This document shows positions 1-12,051 of a DNA stretch of 64,000 nt, piece after piece. The translations under genes and the position numbers were made by a program. This DNA is from Takakia lepidozioides (Eukaryota; Streptophyta; Takakiopsida; Takakiales; Takakiaceae): the NCBI GenBank assembly GCA_030704615.1, contig CM060731.1:49414001-49478000 (forward strand), written 5' to 3'. The stretch's first letter is position 1. Every line of letters begins with the position of its first letter. The notes under the pieces were generated by a model that was not told the DNA's origin, searched no databases, and worked only from the letters and a program-made list of their open reading frames with translations.

Positions 1-1500
1 AATTCCGAGTTCCATGTTAGGTGGTCCATAGGTTACTATGTGAATGCACACCACAAACATCCTTACTCACCATATCCAAGTTACAGAAGTCCAGGAAAAC
101 CAAGACTATAAGAAGTGCAATCCTAAGCTTGCTACTGTCAGACACAACAGCGCATTGGTCAATCCGGTGTAGCAAGTGGTCCGCCTATGCATCATCTTCA
201 TCATGTATGGCAATGACGTCAACTACATTACTGAAAGTGTCAATGCCCTCTCCACGGGGTATTATACCCGATCCGCCCACTGATCACAGCTATTTGGGCA
301 AAACCGATCCGTATTCAGGTTCCTAGAACCTGAATTAGTCTCAGAGCATCCCCATCATCTTGAAAGGCTTCGGGGTCAGAGAATCATGTCTGGACCCCCA
401 TTTTTCAAAAAAATCTATTGTTTAGTTTCTCATGATTTCCAGTGGCGAAAATTACTCAAAGTTCATTTTATCTCCTTGCCTGAGAGACTGAAAATATGAA
501 ACAACAACCGTGCAGTCATCAAATCCAAAAGCTCTCCAACTAAAGCTCTCCGAAGTTACCAAGAGTGCGGCCAAGGGCCCCACAGGTTGGACGGGTTGTG
601 CACGTCAAACAAACATCAAACTCATTATATAGATTACTTCTCAGTTTTACAGAATTTGAGTTTCCTAAGCATTTCCAGAAGCAACATTAAACTTCAGACA
701 TGAAACTGGACACTGAGTGAAACGACTTGGATGCTCTGGAAGAAGTCATCCCAGGATCGATATGTGACACACAGCTAGCTAGCTCCCAAGAACTCCAGGT
801 TAGACGTACTCGATGCCTACACAGTGGTTCTGGAGCTATGTATAAACCATTGACTTTCATTCCAAGAGAATTGAATGCCTGTGTAGGCCGATAGTAAAAC
901 CCACCCATGGGTAATTCAGCTAACAACTTGTTCCAGCTCTGCAAAGAAGCTGTAAAATGACGTAAGGAATTCTTTTTTCTGAGGTGATCTCATTTCTTCT
1001 CCTCTCCTCTAAAACAGCTTTCAACTGACGCTAGTGTAAGATCAGAAGACAGAAATTCAAGTGTTACCAACCTTTGCCTTTGCCATGTCCAGGATCATTT
1101 CTTCTGGAAGCGCATAATGCCAAAAGGACAGTACTACAGGAGAAAATGCCTCTTTGAAATTGCTCTGACCTTTCGGGTACAAGAGCTATATATGAACGAA
1201 ACAAACAAACTCATCTTGGCCATGCGGCAACTTCTAGGGAGGAAAATTAAAATCTGGAATCATCATGAGTGAGCATCATGGCCTGCATCCCTCCAGTGCC
1301 ATCACTTGATGACAAGAAGAAAATACGCACGAGAATTCACATCGATTGGTCGATCCAAGTTCTGTCTGGATGTCTGGTAAGCACCTAGTTCTCGGAATTC
1401 ACTACCTTCATATATGAAAAACCTTTCTTCTCCATACTACCAAACCCAACATCCCAGTATATCAGCGCAATAAAACGAAAATGTGGACAAGTATCCGAAC
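1..1500. other. No gene recognised; probable DHQS intron 1
   Basis: No coding exon was recognised on either strand. If the DHQS exon at 1,501-1,860 belongs to a live gene transcribed on the minus strand, this stretch is its first intron and the remaining exons lie beyond the window edge. I looked on the minus strand for the next conserved DHQS block (a VLVVTNT-like motif) and did not find it. Confidence 0.5.
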
Positions 1501-1860
1501 CTTTCTTCCTTTGACGTGCTTCTGGAGGAGCTCTGGGTGCTGGAGCAATCCTGCGCCGATGTAGATGGGGTAACTCCGATCACCAAGGTCAACCTGCACA
1601 ATTACAGGCTGCTCCCGCATGATCGGAGGCGCAGCTTCCATCACCCCGGCCCCGCTCGCCCTAGCTCCTGCGAGACCGTTGTAAGAAACGGCCTTCCTGC
1701 ACTTGACTTTCAAGACGAGATTCCGACCGAAAGTGGTGGCCAAAAACGAGGAGTGTTGGCGGCTGGCTTCAAGGCTCCAGAAGGGGAGAGGTGAAGAGGA
1801 CGCACGATCGGCGGTGGCGAAGAGCGGCGTGAGGGCAGAGCCTGCGGCCATAGTCGCCAT
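1501..1860 (-). CDS. DHQS: 3-dehydroquinate synthase, plastid precursor, first exon (partial)
   Basis: This is the first exon of a shikimate-pathway enzyme that converts DAHP to 3-dehydroquinate in plastids. The chosen start is the ATG at 1,860-1,858, giving a 120-residue exon. The N terminus is rich in Ser, Ala and Arg, as in a transit peptide (about residues 1-75). It leads into the typical start of the DHQS domain: VQVDLGDRSYPIYIGAGLL followed by HPELLQKHVKGRK. A donor GT at 1,500-1,499 falls in phase 0 after AAG, exactly where the domain should continue with its NAD-binding strand. The rest of the protein is not visible, so either the gene continues past base 1 or this is an orphan exon copy. 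The family call rests on the conserved N-terminal block only. Confidence 0.82.
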
Positions 1861-1952
1861 AGCTCGCTCACGCGAGAGAGAGAGTTTGTGCATCAACAAA
1901 AACGAAGAAGAAGGGACTCCTTTGTATATATTATACAACATTTGACGATTTG

Positions 1953-1976
1953 CCATCCATCCATCCATCCATCCAT
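1953..1976. repeat. (CCAT)n microsatellite
   Basis: A short run of CATC/CCAT units lies just upstream (minus-strand sense) of the DHQS start, in the probable 5' leader or promoter. Confidence 0.85.
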
Positions 1977-2229
1977 GTCATCTCTGCGGACCGTTGCGAG
2001 CCGGCTTCTTTGACCTCCGCCGGTCTGGCCTATCTAAGTTCACTATTATCTTTTATTCGGAGCTTCTGAGCTTTGACCCCTTTCTAAATAAAGTCTTACA
2101 GGGTTTCAAAAACCAAAACAAAAATGTCTAAGTTAAGAAGGATCTCAAGAAGCTTTTGTGGAAGATTTGGTCCTCTTTAGGATGCCAGCTAAGTAGTGCC
2201 AAGTTTTTGTTTCTCAGCAAGACAGAAGG

Positions 2230-2900
2230 CCACGTCGACAAGTTCTGGCTAAACCCTAATATATTCTAGCCAAAAAAATCACATTACTTTTAGCCAAATA
2301 ACTATATTGTTAATAGTTGAATTATTGAAGGGGAAGAAGAGTTAAATCTCAAAGCCCTCATGGTGCAAAAAGGGGTTTTATTTTTTTTCCCACAATTTTG
2401 GAATAGATGAAATATTTAAAAAACAAATCTCAAAGGGTGCCATACAGCCTCAACAGTCAACCATGACCAAGAAGAAAAACCCTGTTTTTGAGATGTAATA
2501 TGATATATAACTTGATTGATTAGATTTAAATTGGAATGATGTATCTGATATTGAAAGCATGATATAAATTGATAATATACTTATTTTTATGATATATAAT
2601 ATACATCATTATGTTTAAATAAGTAAATATATTATAATTTTGGTTCTTTTAAATAATATTTTATTACGTTCATTTATATAAATAAAATAAATATTTAATA
2701 GTTTAAATTTGAAATGATAATAATAATTTTTATAATCATTATAAAAATATAATGATAAGATATAAAGTGATATGAATAAATAATTATGTAGTAAGTAAAA
2801 ATAACGGGTGATTGTAACTGATAATGATCTATTTATGATAATTGACTGATTTATGTAGCGTGGTTAGATTATAGCTAGATTTTAAAATACATTTTTTAAA
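2230..2900. other. AT-rich intergenic stretch
   Basis: This is very AT-rich sequence with many TATAAT and ATAATA runs and no coding potential. No terminal repeats were seen. Confidence 0.7.
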
Positions 2901-2984
2901 ATATAATATAAATATTCGTTGTGGACAAAGGATGGCACCTTGTGGGGCCCTGGATTCCACTAGTGCCCATGGCTGATTTTTGCA

Positions 2985-3120
2985 CCTGTCACAAGGCATT
3001 TGACAGGCAAAAAAAGGCAAAAAAAAAATGAGCCTGTCAAAAGAAAGGCAATGAGAAAAAAATGCCTGTCACAGTGAAAGTAAGAAAAAAAATAGCCTGT
3101 CAAAAGAAAGGCAGAAATTT
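2985..3120. repeat. CCTGTCA-type short repeat cluster, copy 1
   Basis: Units of the form GCCTGTCAAAAGAAAGGCA recur about four times, separated by A-runs. A related cluster lies at 4,400-4,530 (CCTGTCATGTGAAAGGCA, TGTCACAGTGAAAGTAA). Each unit is a small hairpin (GCCTGTCA..AGGC). The two clusters may be ends or internal repeats of one dispersed element; no TIR or TSD could be fixed. Confidence 0.55.
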
Positions 3121-3134
3121 CTGATAATTAGGGG

Positions 3135-3345
3135 TAATTTGATTACTAAGTCCACCTAGGAGAGGCTCACAAAGCCTGAAAGCTACAAATGAGTAGAAAA
3201 TCTGCAGAGATTACTGATAGTTATTAGCAATTTTATTAGTAAGTCCACCTAGAGGCTAGGAGAGGCTAAAAAAGGTACAAATTGTTAGTAGTTTTTGTTA
3301 ATCTTACTAGTAAGTCCACCTAAGGGGAGCCTCATCGAGCACTGC
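3135..3345. repeat. Imperfect tandem repeat, TAAGTCCACCTA units
   Basis: Three imperfect copies about 85-100 bases apart share the block TAAGTCCACCTA followed by a variant of GGAGAGGCT. The sequence is non-coding. Confidence 0.65.
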
Positions 3346-3556
3346 CAGCAGTGTTTTTCTTAGGAAATTTGGAAAACAGCACGAGTGGCTACAGAGTTAT
3401 GCAGAAAATAGCAGTACATTATGTTCATCCACTGAAATCATCCACTTCTGTACCATAATCCATATATATCATCCATATTTGGCAAATGCATCCATATTTA
3501 TTTTTATTTGGAGAAATTTGGCAATTTCATCCATGAAAAACATGGGACTTTCGACA

Positions 3557-3558
<2 letters not shown>

Positions 3559-3595
<37 letters not shown>
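3559..3595. repeat. (AT)n microsatellite
   Basis: An uninterrupted AT dinucleotide run of about 37 bases. Confidence 0.95.
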
Positions 3596-3596
<1 letters not shown>

Positions 3597-3765
3597 AGGT
3601 CGAAATCTGGCGAAAATTCGCCTATAAAAAAAATGCTGAGTGCCAGCTGCCCTTCTTTGTGTTTCAAGCCTTAAACCTCTAAGCTTACTTAGGCTCTCCC
3701 TCTTTGTTTTCCTGTGCGTGCTCCAGCCTCCATTCTTAGTTTTTTTTTTTCGTTCTTGAGACCGG

Positions 3766-3886
3766 GTGTTGAGTAGACAGATATTTGGAAATATCCATTT
3801 TGGATAATGTGGGCATGCACTTGCTTTCTTGTTTCTAGGTCTTTACTCTTGATACACCCTTGAAAAATGCACAATTAAGTACTGGA
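3766..3886 (-). pseudogene. PPR-protein fragment (PLS type)
   Basis: Minus-strand translation gives GCIKSKDLETRKQVHAHIIQ then NGYFQ. This is the signature of an L-type pentatricopeptide repeat (usual form: GC..L..LE.GKQVHAHII..G). Only about 35 residues match, there is no PPR context on either side and a stop precedes the segment, so this is a relic, not a gene. Full PPR genes encode organelle RNA-editing or splicing factors. Confidence 0.6.
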
Positions 3887-4399
3887 GTCTCTGGCGGCCA
3901 AAATGAATTGCTGGTTTGTAGTGCCTGTTTGATTGTTCTCCCTTACACGGTATACCCACAGCCACAGCAGTGCCAGAAAAATTCTTCTTGAGTCCCTCTC
4001 ATGATCCTGTTTCAAAAGCATTTGTTGTGGAGGAGGTGCCATATTCAGACCACTGCACCTAATTCGACACGGCCATCTTGCATGACTCAAAATCTTAACT
4101 TACAATCAACTGGCATATTGTATTCCTAGCTCATTGATAAGCCAAGAGAATCTCTCTCCAAGAATAGAGGCTTGGGACTACATATGAAGAGGTTAAAAAT
4201 GCTAAAGTCTTATAGTTAGAGAATAAGTGGTACAAATACTACATGTTTGGGTTGGAACCCATGAAAATAGTAAAGACAATACCATATGTATTCACGGACT
4301 GGAGCTTCACTAATTGTAGTTGTAAGAAGTTCACATTTTATTTTATTTTTTAAATTCACACTTCTTTTCATTTTTCGTTTCAATTTCATATGACAAAAT

Positions 4400-4530
4400 T
4401 GTGTGAAAGGTCAAAAATCTGTCAACCTGTCATGTGAAAGGCATTTTCTCAAAGTTGTATGTCACAGTGAAAGTAAAAAAGAAAATTAACCTGTCACAAA
4501 AAAGGTAGGGCTACCTGTCAAAAAACAACT
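4400..4530. repeat. CCTGTCA-type short repeat cluster, copy 2
   Basis: The same unit family as at 2,985-3,120, here about 450 bases upstream of the lactone oxidase promoter. Confidence 0.5.
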
Positions 4531-4901
4531 GCCCATACTATTCTCTTCTGTCAGACTTTGTTCCATTGTGTAAGATTTTTACAGATGAAGTGCAGTCAAG
4601 ATTAGTGGTGCGCACAACACACTGATGTCTTGCCCGTCCTATCTACTTACTTGGTTACCAGCTGCGAGAGCTCTGATTTATGCGTGTCTAAAGGAGCTCA
4701 AGATTGTTGTGAATTTCTTGAGGGTTGACTGGGAGCCCAAACATGTCAAAAGGGGCAAGTTTGAAGCAACCCAGACCACGCTATGTACGGCAATGAAGTT
4801 GCGGGCCCTACTTTGACATATTCTCACTGACAAGAGAAGAGAAATCAGAGGAAGCAATCTTTCAACTATGACGCTGCCGGGAGCAGTGGGCGTTGGTGGT
4901 G

Positions 4902-4910
4902 CATATATAT
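4902..4910 (+). promoter_or_regulatory. TATA-like box upstream of the lactone oxidase gene
   Basis: CATATATAT lies about 95-100 bases before the chosen ATG at 5,005. The spacing suits a short 5' leader. No transcription start evidence is available. Confidence 0.4.
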
Positions 4911-5004
4911 TGGAGAGCTGGACAGTTGAGCAGTTGGGTTGATCGAGTGTGAGCCGACTGGATTGACGAAAGAAGATATATGTGCAGGGCAGGCGGTGGG
5001 CAGG

Positions 5005-7401
5005 ATGAGTCGGGGGGTCGTTTTGATGTGGGTGTTGGTGGTGGTGATGAACCATCTGCAGATTGTGTGTGCTCAGGGGGTGGGAGGGCTTGCAGTAGTG
5101 AGCAATTCGGGTGAGGAAGGTGGTGTGAGTGAAGGGTTCTCGCACACAGACACGGCCACCACCTTGTACTCTTCCGTCAACTACCTCAAGTGCACTTCGG
5201 ACCACCAGGTTGCTCCGACCAGCACCCAGGAAGTGAGTGGCCTCATCAAGCTGCACGCAGCAAGCAACAAGCCTGTCAAGATTCGGGCCACTAGGCCCGG
5301 CTTCCACAGCAGTGCAGGCTTCGTGTGCTCTGGAGGAAGGGACAGCAGCAAGAAGGAACACAGAGAATCGGACAAGGACCCGGGCGGTGCAGCGACGTCG
5401 ATCACGGTGCTCCTCCATCTCATGAACCGCGTCGTGTCAGCTGACGCCGAGCAGCACAGGCTGACGGTAGAGGCGGGGATGACGCTGCTCGACCTGGCGG
5501 ATGCTGCCGAAGCAAACAGTATGTCAGTTCGTGCTGGCGCGTTTTCCATTTACGGGAATTTGACAGTTGGCGGGGTGATCCTGGCCTCCGCACACGGATC
5601 CGGGCTTGGAACTCTCAGCAGCCTGCGCGATTTGGTGACCAAGGTAAAGTGGGTGAATGGGAGGGGAGACATAATTGTCAGCGACTCAGCGACGGAAGCT
5701 GGGGCAAAGGAGATGAATGCCGTGGTGGCTGGATTGGGATTGTTGGGCATCGTTACGGAGTTCACTCTCCAGCTTGAACCCCCCTCTCGAACCATTGTGG
5801 AAACTCGAAACGGGTTGGACGATACAAATATTGTGTCTGACTTGAAGAAGATGTTGGAGGTTGAGACGCCTCATGTCATTGTTCACTGGAGACCTGACTT
5901 TGGGACGTACAGGGCGACAATGTGGACGCAAGTGGGGAGCGACGTACCACGTCTTGGAGGATCAGAGCCAGCATTTCGCCCAAATGCAAGGTGTATGTAC
6001 TTGAGTGTTGTGGATGACCAAATCGCAGGCAACTGGAGTGAGCTGATGGCTGCTTGGGAGGCAGACCCTGCGGAAGAATCAGCCACCGCTGACAGGCTGA
6101 ATTCAGGTGATTATCGGTCTTCTCTCTCATGGCTCTGTCCTCTGGTATACAACGACATTTCAACCACAGCCATAGCCAAAGACTTCTTTAAGCTTTCCTG
6201 CAACTTGCAATTGATCCTGAACCCGATCCTGAGCAGTTGATATGCATTCATGGGAACCCAGCGAGCCTGCTCAAAATAGGGAACGGGCATCTCAATTGTC
6301 CTCCATCTATGATCACTCATGGCCGGTTAGATCTTGGCTCGAGCGATCAGGCCCATCGTCAAACTGGTGACGACCAAACCCTCCTATCCGGACATTCAGG
6401 GAACTTTCTTGTGCATCCGATGCTTCCCATGCTTAACCATTGTTCTAGGGATACATTAAATCCATGGAGATCAATTCAATGCTTCATAAGAACTGATTAT
6501 GTAGTAGAACTGGGTTACTCAAGTTGTTCTCACTTACCAATATTGTAATTCATGGGTAAATCTTGTTGGCCACACAGGTGCCTGCGCAGCTGGAAAGATT
6601 ATGAACAGTCTCCCCATATTCATGGATGGGAATGGTACCCCCATCCATCATGCAGCGACTATTCCAACCAACTACGCAATGCTATCAGCTGAATGCAGTC
6701 CCAAGTGTATCTACCAGCTTCATCACATGGGCACCTTCGCGGAAGACATCGAGTTCACAATCAAAATATCCCAGCTGGAAGATTGGGTGAAGGATGTGAA
6801 GTTTATTGTCAAGACAGAGCTTGACGAGATCCAAGCTCGCCTCGACAAGCGGTACGGCAAAGGCAAGGTCACAAGGTGCATGCCTCCAGGGTATTTCTGG
6901 CTACGTTTTGGCCAAAGCTCAGAAAGTCTGCTTTCTACAAGCGCTGGCACCGAGAATGTAGTGTTTGTACAATGGACCTCCCTTCATTCGGCGCTCATCC
7001 CAGGCAAGCCTGCCAAGCAATCATCAATTGTTGAGACCATTGAGCAGCTGAGTTTGTGCAAGTACAAAGCTCGCCCACACTGGGGGAAGAACCACGAGCG
7101 CACGTTCCGCCACCCCGAGTGCCATGTGCGAGATAACTTCCCTCCTTCGAATTTTGAGCAGCTACTCGAGATGCAAGAGCACCATGACCCACAAAAGCTT
7201 TTTGAGCCTGAGCTTTTCAGCCATGTACTGCAAAAGAGTGGCCCTGACTACTCTGATCTTTGTACCCTACATTTCTGGTGCTACTGTCGGGAGGATGCTC
7301 ACTGCCCCCATGGCCATGCTTGTCAGCCATCCCCTGCCTTCCCAGAGTACAAGGTCTGCAAACTAGTCGAACCTGTTGGTGCTGGACATGACGAATTCTG
7401 A
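5005..7401 (+). CDS. L-gulono-1,4-lactone oxidase-like FAD oxidoreductase (GULLO family)
   Basis: Two exons, 5,005-6,106 and 6,578-7,401, join with the frame kept across a GT-AG intron and give 641 residues. Upstream in-frame codons lack an ATG, so 5,005 is the start. Residues 1-24 form a hydrophobic signal peptide ending near VCAQ, so the protein probably enters the secretory pathway. A vanillyl-oxidase-type FAD domain follows: RATRPGFHSS, then LTVEAGMTLLDLADAAE, GNLTVGGVILASAHGSGLG and NAVVAGLGLLGIVTEFTL. Exon 2 carries the ALO-type C-terminal domain ending in the near-diagnostic HWGKN, and a Cys-rich tail (CYCREDAHC..HACQP). Family members oxidise gulono- or galactono-lactones, the last step of ascorbate synthesis in some eukaryotes; many plant paralogues have uncertain substrates. 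No lesion was seen. Confidence 0.88.
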
Positions 7402-8925
7402 TACTCAATATGTACCATATGCCATTACATTCATAAACAGTATACGCTTACAACACGTTACAGATACATGTAGTGATCTGCCTTTGAGCAACATGAGAAG
7501 CACCGATTGTTTGATGTGCTGTGAGCTTAGACATTTCATTTTAATGCAGAGTTCCTGCAAGCAAAAGACGTGTGTATTGGAGTCTACACGAACACCTGGT
7601 TGGTTCAAAATGTGCCACACCTCTTTGAAAAGCAGTGGTGATGGTTGAGTTACTAGTTTGATCTCCAACAAGCAGTTGTGCCTATTTCAAGTTTCAACTC
7701 TACTATCCTCCATGACGTCAAAATCTTACTTTATAAACATGCGCACCCCACTATTTGGGATATGCCTGAACTTATTCCTACATACTCCAAAGAGCTATGG
7801 TTTGATGAGGACTAGCTTGTTGCTAGATTTACAAGACAGGGTTACCAGACTACTGCAGTCAAATACTTCAAAAACAACTTGGAAAACTCCCATCTGCTTA
7901 AGAGAAGGCATGCATCCTTGAATAACCTGATGTATTCTTGCTTTGGAGCTCCAGGATGTCTACCCACATTAGGACCATCACCAGATCCTGCTGGAACCTG
8001 TATCATTTCCAGCTACTTCTGCTTCCACCCAAGGAGGGATTGACCAACTCTCAATCCAAAGGGCCCTCCTCTGTATACTTAGGTCTGAAGTTTGGTGATC
8101 TTGACCTTTCCTGTGAAACCACAGGTGGATAGCGGAGCAGCTGTACCTTTATCCACAACCTCACATTTCTGTGGACAAACTTAATTTCATACTGTGCTAA
8201 TAAGTGGTTCGACCTACAGATTCCATCCAATTTTGCTTCTTTTCAACGTGAAGAGAACATACGACATTAATCTAGCCAACTGCAATAAATAAATCTCAAG
8301 ATGATCCTCACCTCAAACCTGTTCTCCCGCCACTGTGAAGGGTCTGAAAGGAACTCTTCACCTTTTTGCCCAAGTCTTGGTATTCCAAATGATAAATCAC
8401 GTCCCATACTTCGTTTCATAGAGCTTGACATGGTGTGTGAGATAGAGCAGAGTGCAAATCCTAGAGTATTGAAGAATAGATCGTGAAGCATGCGTGGATA
8501 ATGAGATAGTGATCTAAACGAGACACGTACATTCACCAATGTACATTAGGACCCAGTGACGTTCATAGACTACTGCAGCGAGATAGTTCGGGTTCAATTT
8601 GAGATGTAGTCGGGATTTGCATTGCAACTCTTCCGGTTATTATGTCATGTCATTGTTATGAAAATCTGAAGTGTTTCCGACTTTGGAGATGGCTTCGTGC
8701 TAGTTAATGACAACATTTTCTTAGAATGAGATCAATCTTCAATCTTGTTTTGCAATACATGTTTGTGTTCCAACCAGGTGGACTTGCAGATGGCTTCGTG
8801 CTGGTTATTGGCAACGAAGGCCATCGAAATCTGCATTTTTTCCAATGTCACATTGATCTACGTCCACCACAATTTTTTTTGCTCGATCAATCTTGTTTTG
8901 CACAATTGGTTATGACTACACTTTC
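7402..8925. other. Intergenic, no gene recognised
   Basis: Only short unrelated reading frames occur. A phrase of about 20 bases (GATGGCTTCGTGCT...GTTA) occurs twice, near 8,688 and 8,790, so the right part is repeat-derived. Confidence 0.6.
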
Positions 8926-8927
8926 TA

Positions 8928-9130
8928 TGAGATGAATGAATGAGATGAATGAGATGAATCCGATGAATGTCATGAATGTTCTTTTACAAGCAATCTTATT
9001 TCAATCATTCATGGTACATTCATCCAATCATTTTTCATCCCACATTCATCCTACATTCATCCATTCATCTTTGTCATTCATCCTTGCTTACCTTTATCGA
9101 GAAGTTTTTCGTGCACATTCATCTTAGATT
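8928..9130. repeat. ATTCATCC/GATGAATG-rich repeat block
   Basis: Dense short units of GAATGA and CATTCATCC run in both senses. A block of the same composition (35,160-35,525) lies just inside the right end of the large element at 24.3-35.8 kb. The two therefore look like homologous subterminal regions. Confidence 0.6.
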
Positions 9131-9235
9131 TTCTTGCATGGAGGTTGGCGTCTTCGGTCCCGGCATAGTATGTTACCCTCCAATTTGCACAAGTTTGCGT
9201 CCACGACAATAGGCCCTGCTTCTTCCACGTTTATA

Positions 9236-9345
9236 CGCTCCACTTCCATTTTTTGCTCACGCTTAAGGGAATCTGCTCACAATTAATGGAATCTGCTCAC
9301 GCTTAGTGCGCTAAGCGTGAGCACGCTCACGCACTAGCTACTCTC
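9236..9345. mobile_element. Transposon end relic with GCGTGAGC/GCTCACGC palindrome
   Basis: GCTCACGC units occur repeatedly. A near-palindrome at 9,315-9,332 (GCGTGAGC-AC-GCTCACGC) matches the palindromes at both ends of the 24.3-35.8 kb element. TACGCTCCACTTC just before it resembles TACACTCCACTTC at about 35,579. I read this as the right end of a second, mostly lost, family member. Its left end was not found. Confidence 0.5.
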
Positions 9346-10785
9346 TCCAAATAGTCCTCCAAGGACTCCCAATGGTCCTCCAAGAACTCTTCCTATGTCA
9401 CCAAGCTCCCAATGCGTTCCCAATGTGTTCCCAAGTTCCCAATGGGTTCCCTAAGTTCCCTAAGAATATTCTTAAGAATATACCATAATATTCCCCCAAT
9501 ATTCCCCTGGGCCTATACATATTCCCCTTGTATTCCCCTTATATTCTCCTTAGGAATAGCCATTTCCCCCTTGGCAATAGCCATTTCCTCTCATAGAGTA
9601 GTTCATTTCCTCCCAAGGGTTTAGCCATTTCCCCCTAGGCTTTAGCCACTTCCCCCTCTATTTCCTTGAGGTTTAGCCTTACCAAGCTAGGGTTTGTGCT
9701 CCTTGGGGCTCTATGCTTAATCCCCTCAAACATCCATGAATTCTATGGGGTACCAAGGCAAATTCCCTTGATCTCTTCACCTTAAGCTACTCAAATTTGT
9801 CTCCAACTCAACTAGCAATGCATTGGCCACACAACAAGCTCAATTTCTCATTGGAACTCAAAATCAAGCTTGTACCTCCTTTGGCAAGCCACCAAGCCTT
9901 GTCTCCTCTCAAGCCTTGGTCATTCAAGCTCCCTTCACTTGCTAGCTCAAGAGCCACTTCTCTCAAGCTTGAAATTGCAAAACTAAGGCCAAAAACATGC
10001 TTCACACATGCATCATCTCATACACAAAGGAATCAACTTACTCCATTCACCTTCTAGCTCTCCTCAAGCTTGAAATGGAAGCCACACTTGGGAAGCATGC
10101 TTGAATGATGATCTCTCTTCAAGGACTTTCCACAAGTTGTTCTCCAAGCCCTTCCAATGCCCTAAGCTTGGCTCTACACCACCATGATTGGAAGACTTCT
10201 TCACCTGCTCCTGTTCAAACCTCTTGAGCTTCCTAATGCTCTCCAAGTGCTTGCCCTTGTTGTCTTCAAGCCCAAGCCTATGTAGCTCCTTGGCTTCTCT
10301 TCCACAACATCCACACTTGAGCTTAACCCTAGATTGATAGTGAAATGAGTACTAACAATCATTTAGTTGCTCTCCACAAGCCATGGCACACACCATTGAC
10401 TCCATAATGCATAGAAATGATTCTCAATCCCTAGAATCCATGCTTCCACACACACAAGACTTCCCCTCTTGCAATCCTTGCAAATATTGTGGCAAAGAAG
10501 CTCTTTCTTGAGCTCCCCAACACCTTGGTGTAACACAACAAGTACCTTTCCTCACAAGCCTTGTGATGCAAGAGCTAAATTCTCCTAGCTCTCCAATTCC
10601 TTGGTGCATGCAACTTCACCAAGCACCTTTCCTTGCAACACCTTGCAAGCCTTGTGAAATACCTGAGGTTTTTCTAGGTCTCTCATTCCTTGGTGTACAC
10701 CAACACAAGTGCTAAACTAATCCTTACACTCCGCACTCACAAGCATAAAGTGATCTTCTTGTAGTGATAATAAAAGTGAACACAA
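9346..10785. other. Non-coding, C/T-rich degenerate repeats
   Basis: Stretches of ATTCCCC, CAATGGTCCTCC, GCCATTTCCC and CTCAAGCTTG are loosely reiterated. No protein match was recognised. It may be the remnant upstream part of the CACTA copy whose coding piece starts near 10,786. Confidence 0.45.
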
Positions 10786-12051
10786 ATGAAACATTCCACT
10801 GAATCCACTCAATCACATAAACTCAGTCAAGCCATAGAGTACATGGCAAGGGTGGATGAGGAAGCCCCTCGGATGTGGAAGGAAGAGGAGGATGCACGAA
10901 CCAAGGACATCATCTTGCCCAAAAAATCGAAGAGGGTAAAATTGCCGACCTTGGTGATTGAGCAAGCGCATGACTTCATACTGAAGAACACCTCATCCAT
11001 ATATGAGTGGGAGGCAAGATACAATAATCTTGTTCAGCAACGAGAGGAGGAGACGCTTGCATGGAGGCGGAACCATCCAAGGCCGGTTACTAGACGCCCA
11101 CGACGAGGAGCGGGCCGCCAGAATGTTCCTTCACAAAATTTGCCCATGGAATTGCAGCCTCTAAGTTCATTCCAACAGTGGCTTCGGACTTCAGTTTATG
11201 ACGCCGTTGCTCAAGGAGAGGTGGTTTCAGATTTGGTGCAAGACATTGCAAGAGGCCCATCTCAATTCGCGACCTCATACACGGCGGTTTGGGTTCACTG
11301 TCGTCATTTCCGCATTCGTGCTCTTGACATGAAGCACAAAACAACCTTTGATTTTGGCTTGTGTGCCACATATTGGCAAGACTCCGTGTGGGGCAAGGGA
11401 GATACACGACCTGCTATGAGCAAACTTGAGTACATTGGAGACCTTGAGAGTATACTGCAACTTCAGTAGACAAGGTACCGGCCTCTTCTCTTCAAAGGAA
11501 GGTGGTTCCAGCCACATCTTGTAGGGCCCTCCGCAACACTAGTGCAAGATGATTGTGGTTTCATGCGCATCAATGCAGATAGGCTCAACCCTACTCATCG
11601 TCCCTCCGATGAGCCTTTTTCACGGCCTTCAGACATGGAGCAAGTTTTCTTCTCCGATGACAAAACACGAGGGGGGAATTGGAAGGTGGTTGTGCATGCT
11701 CAGCCAAGAGGAAGACGTATTTATCATGGTCTCGGATCTCCATGGGGTGAGGCAATTGCGGTGGACGGAGAGACTGGTCATAATGATGCTGATGATGGAG
11801 GTTGGGTAGAGGGGGTAGAAGAGGATGATGACGCCCCGGACAATGCATCTTGGACCCTATATGATGAAGCTCTAGAAGATATGGATGTTGGAGAAGGAGA
11901 CAAAGACACGGCCATTGACAACGAGGTGGAGGATGATTTGGAGGTGCCTTTTGAGGGCCGGGCCATTTATGACGATGACTCCGATGACCAAGAAAACTTG
12001 CAGCTTGATGAGGATGAAGAGGCTCTGGATTATGATGTTCAAGTTTATTAG
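10786..12051 (+). pseudogene. CACTA TNP2-type transposase, C-terminal part with DUF4216
   Basis: One continuous frame is broken only by an in-frame TAG at 11,467-11,469. Before it are the linker (FILKN..) and the start of DUF4216 (YTAVWVHCRHFRIRA, then KTTFDFGLCATYW and KLEYIGDLESIL). After it the domain continues (YRPLLFKGRWFQP, DDCGFMRINADRLN, MEQVFF, WKVVVHA), and an acidic tail closes the frame. In intact CACTA elements this part follows Transposase_21 and DUF4218 in one protein. Here those domains lie on the opposite strand at 13.3-16.3 kb. TNP2 proteins catalyse cut-and-paste transposition in the nucleus. Stop and truncation make this copy inactive. Confidence 0.75.

Noticed and set aside
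4678-5549. Minus-strand frames overlapping the lactone oxidase exon 1
   Set aside because: No family match; they oppose a well-supported coding exon.
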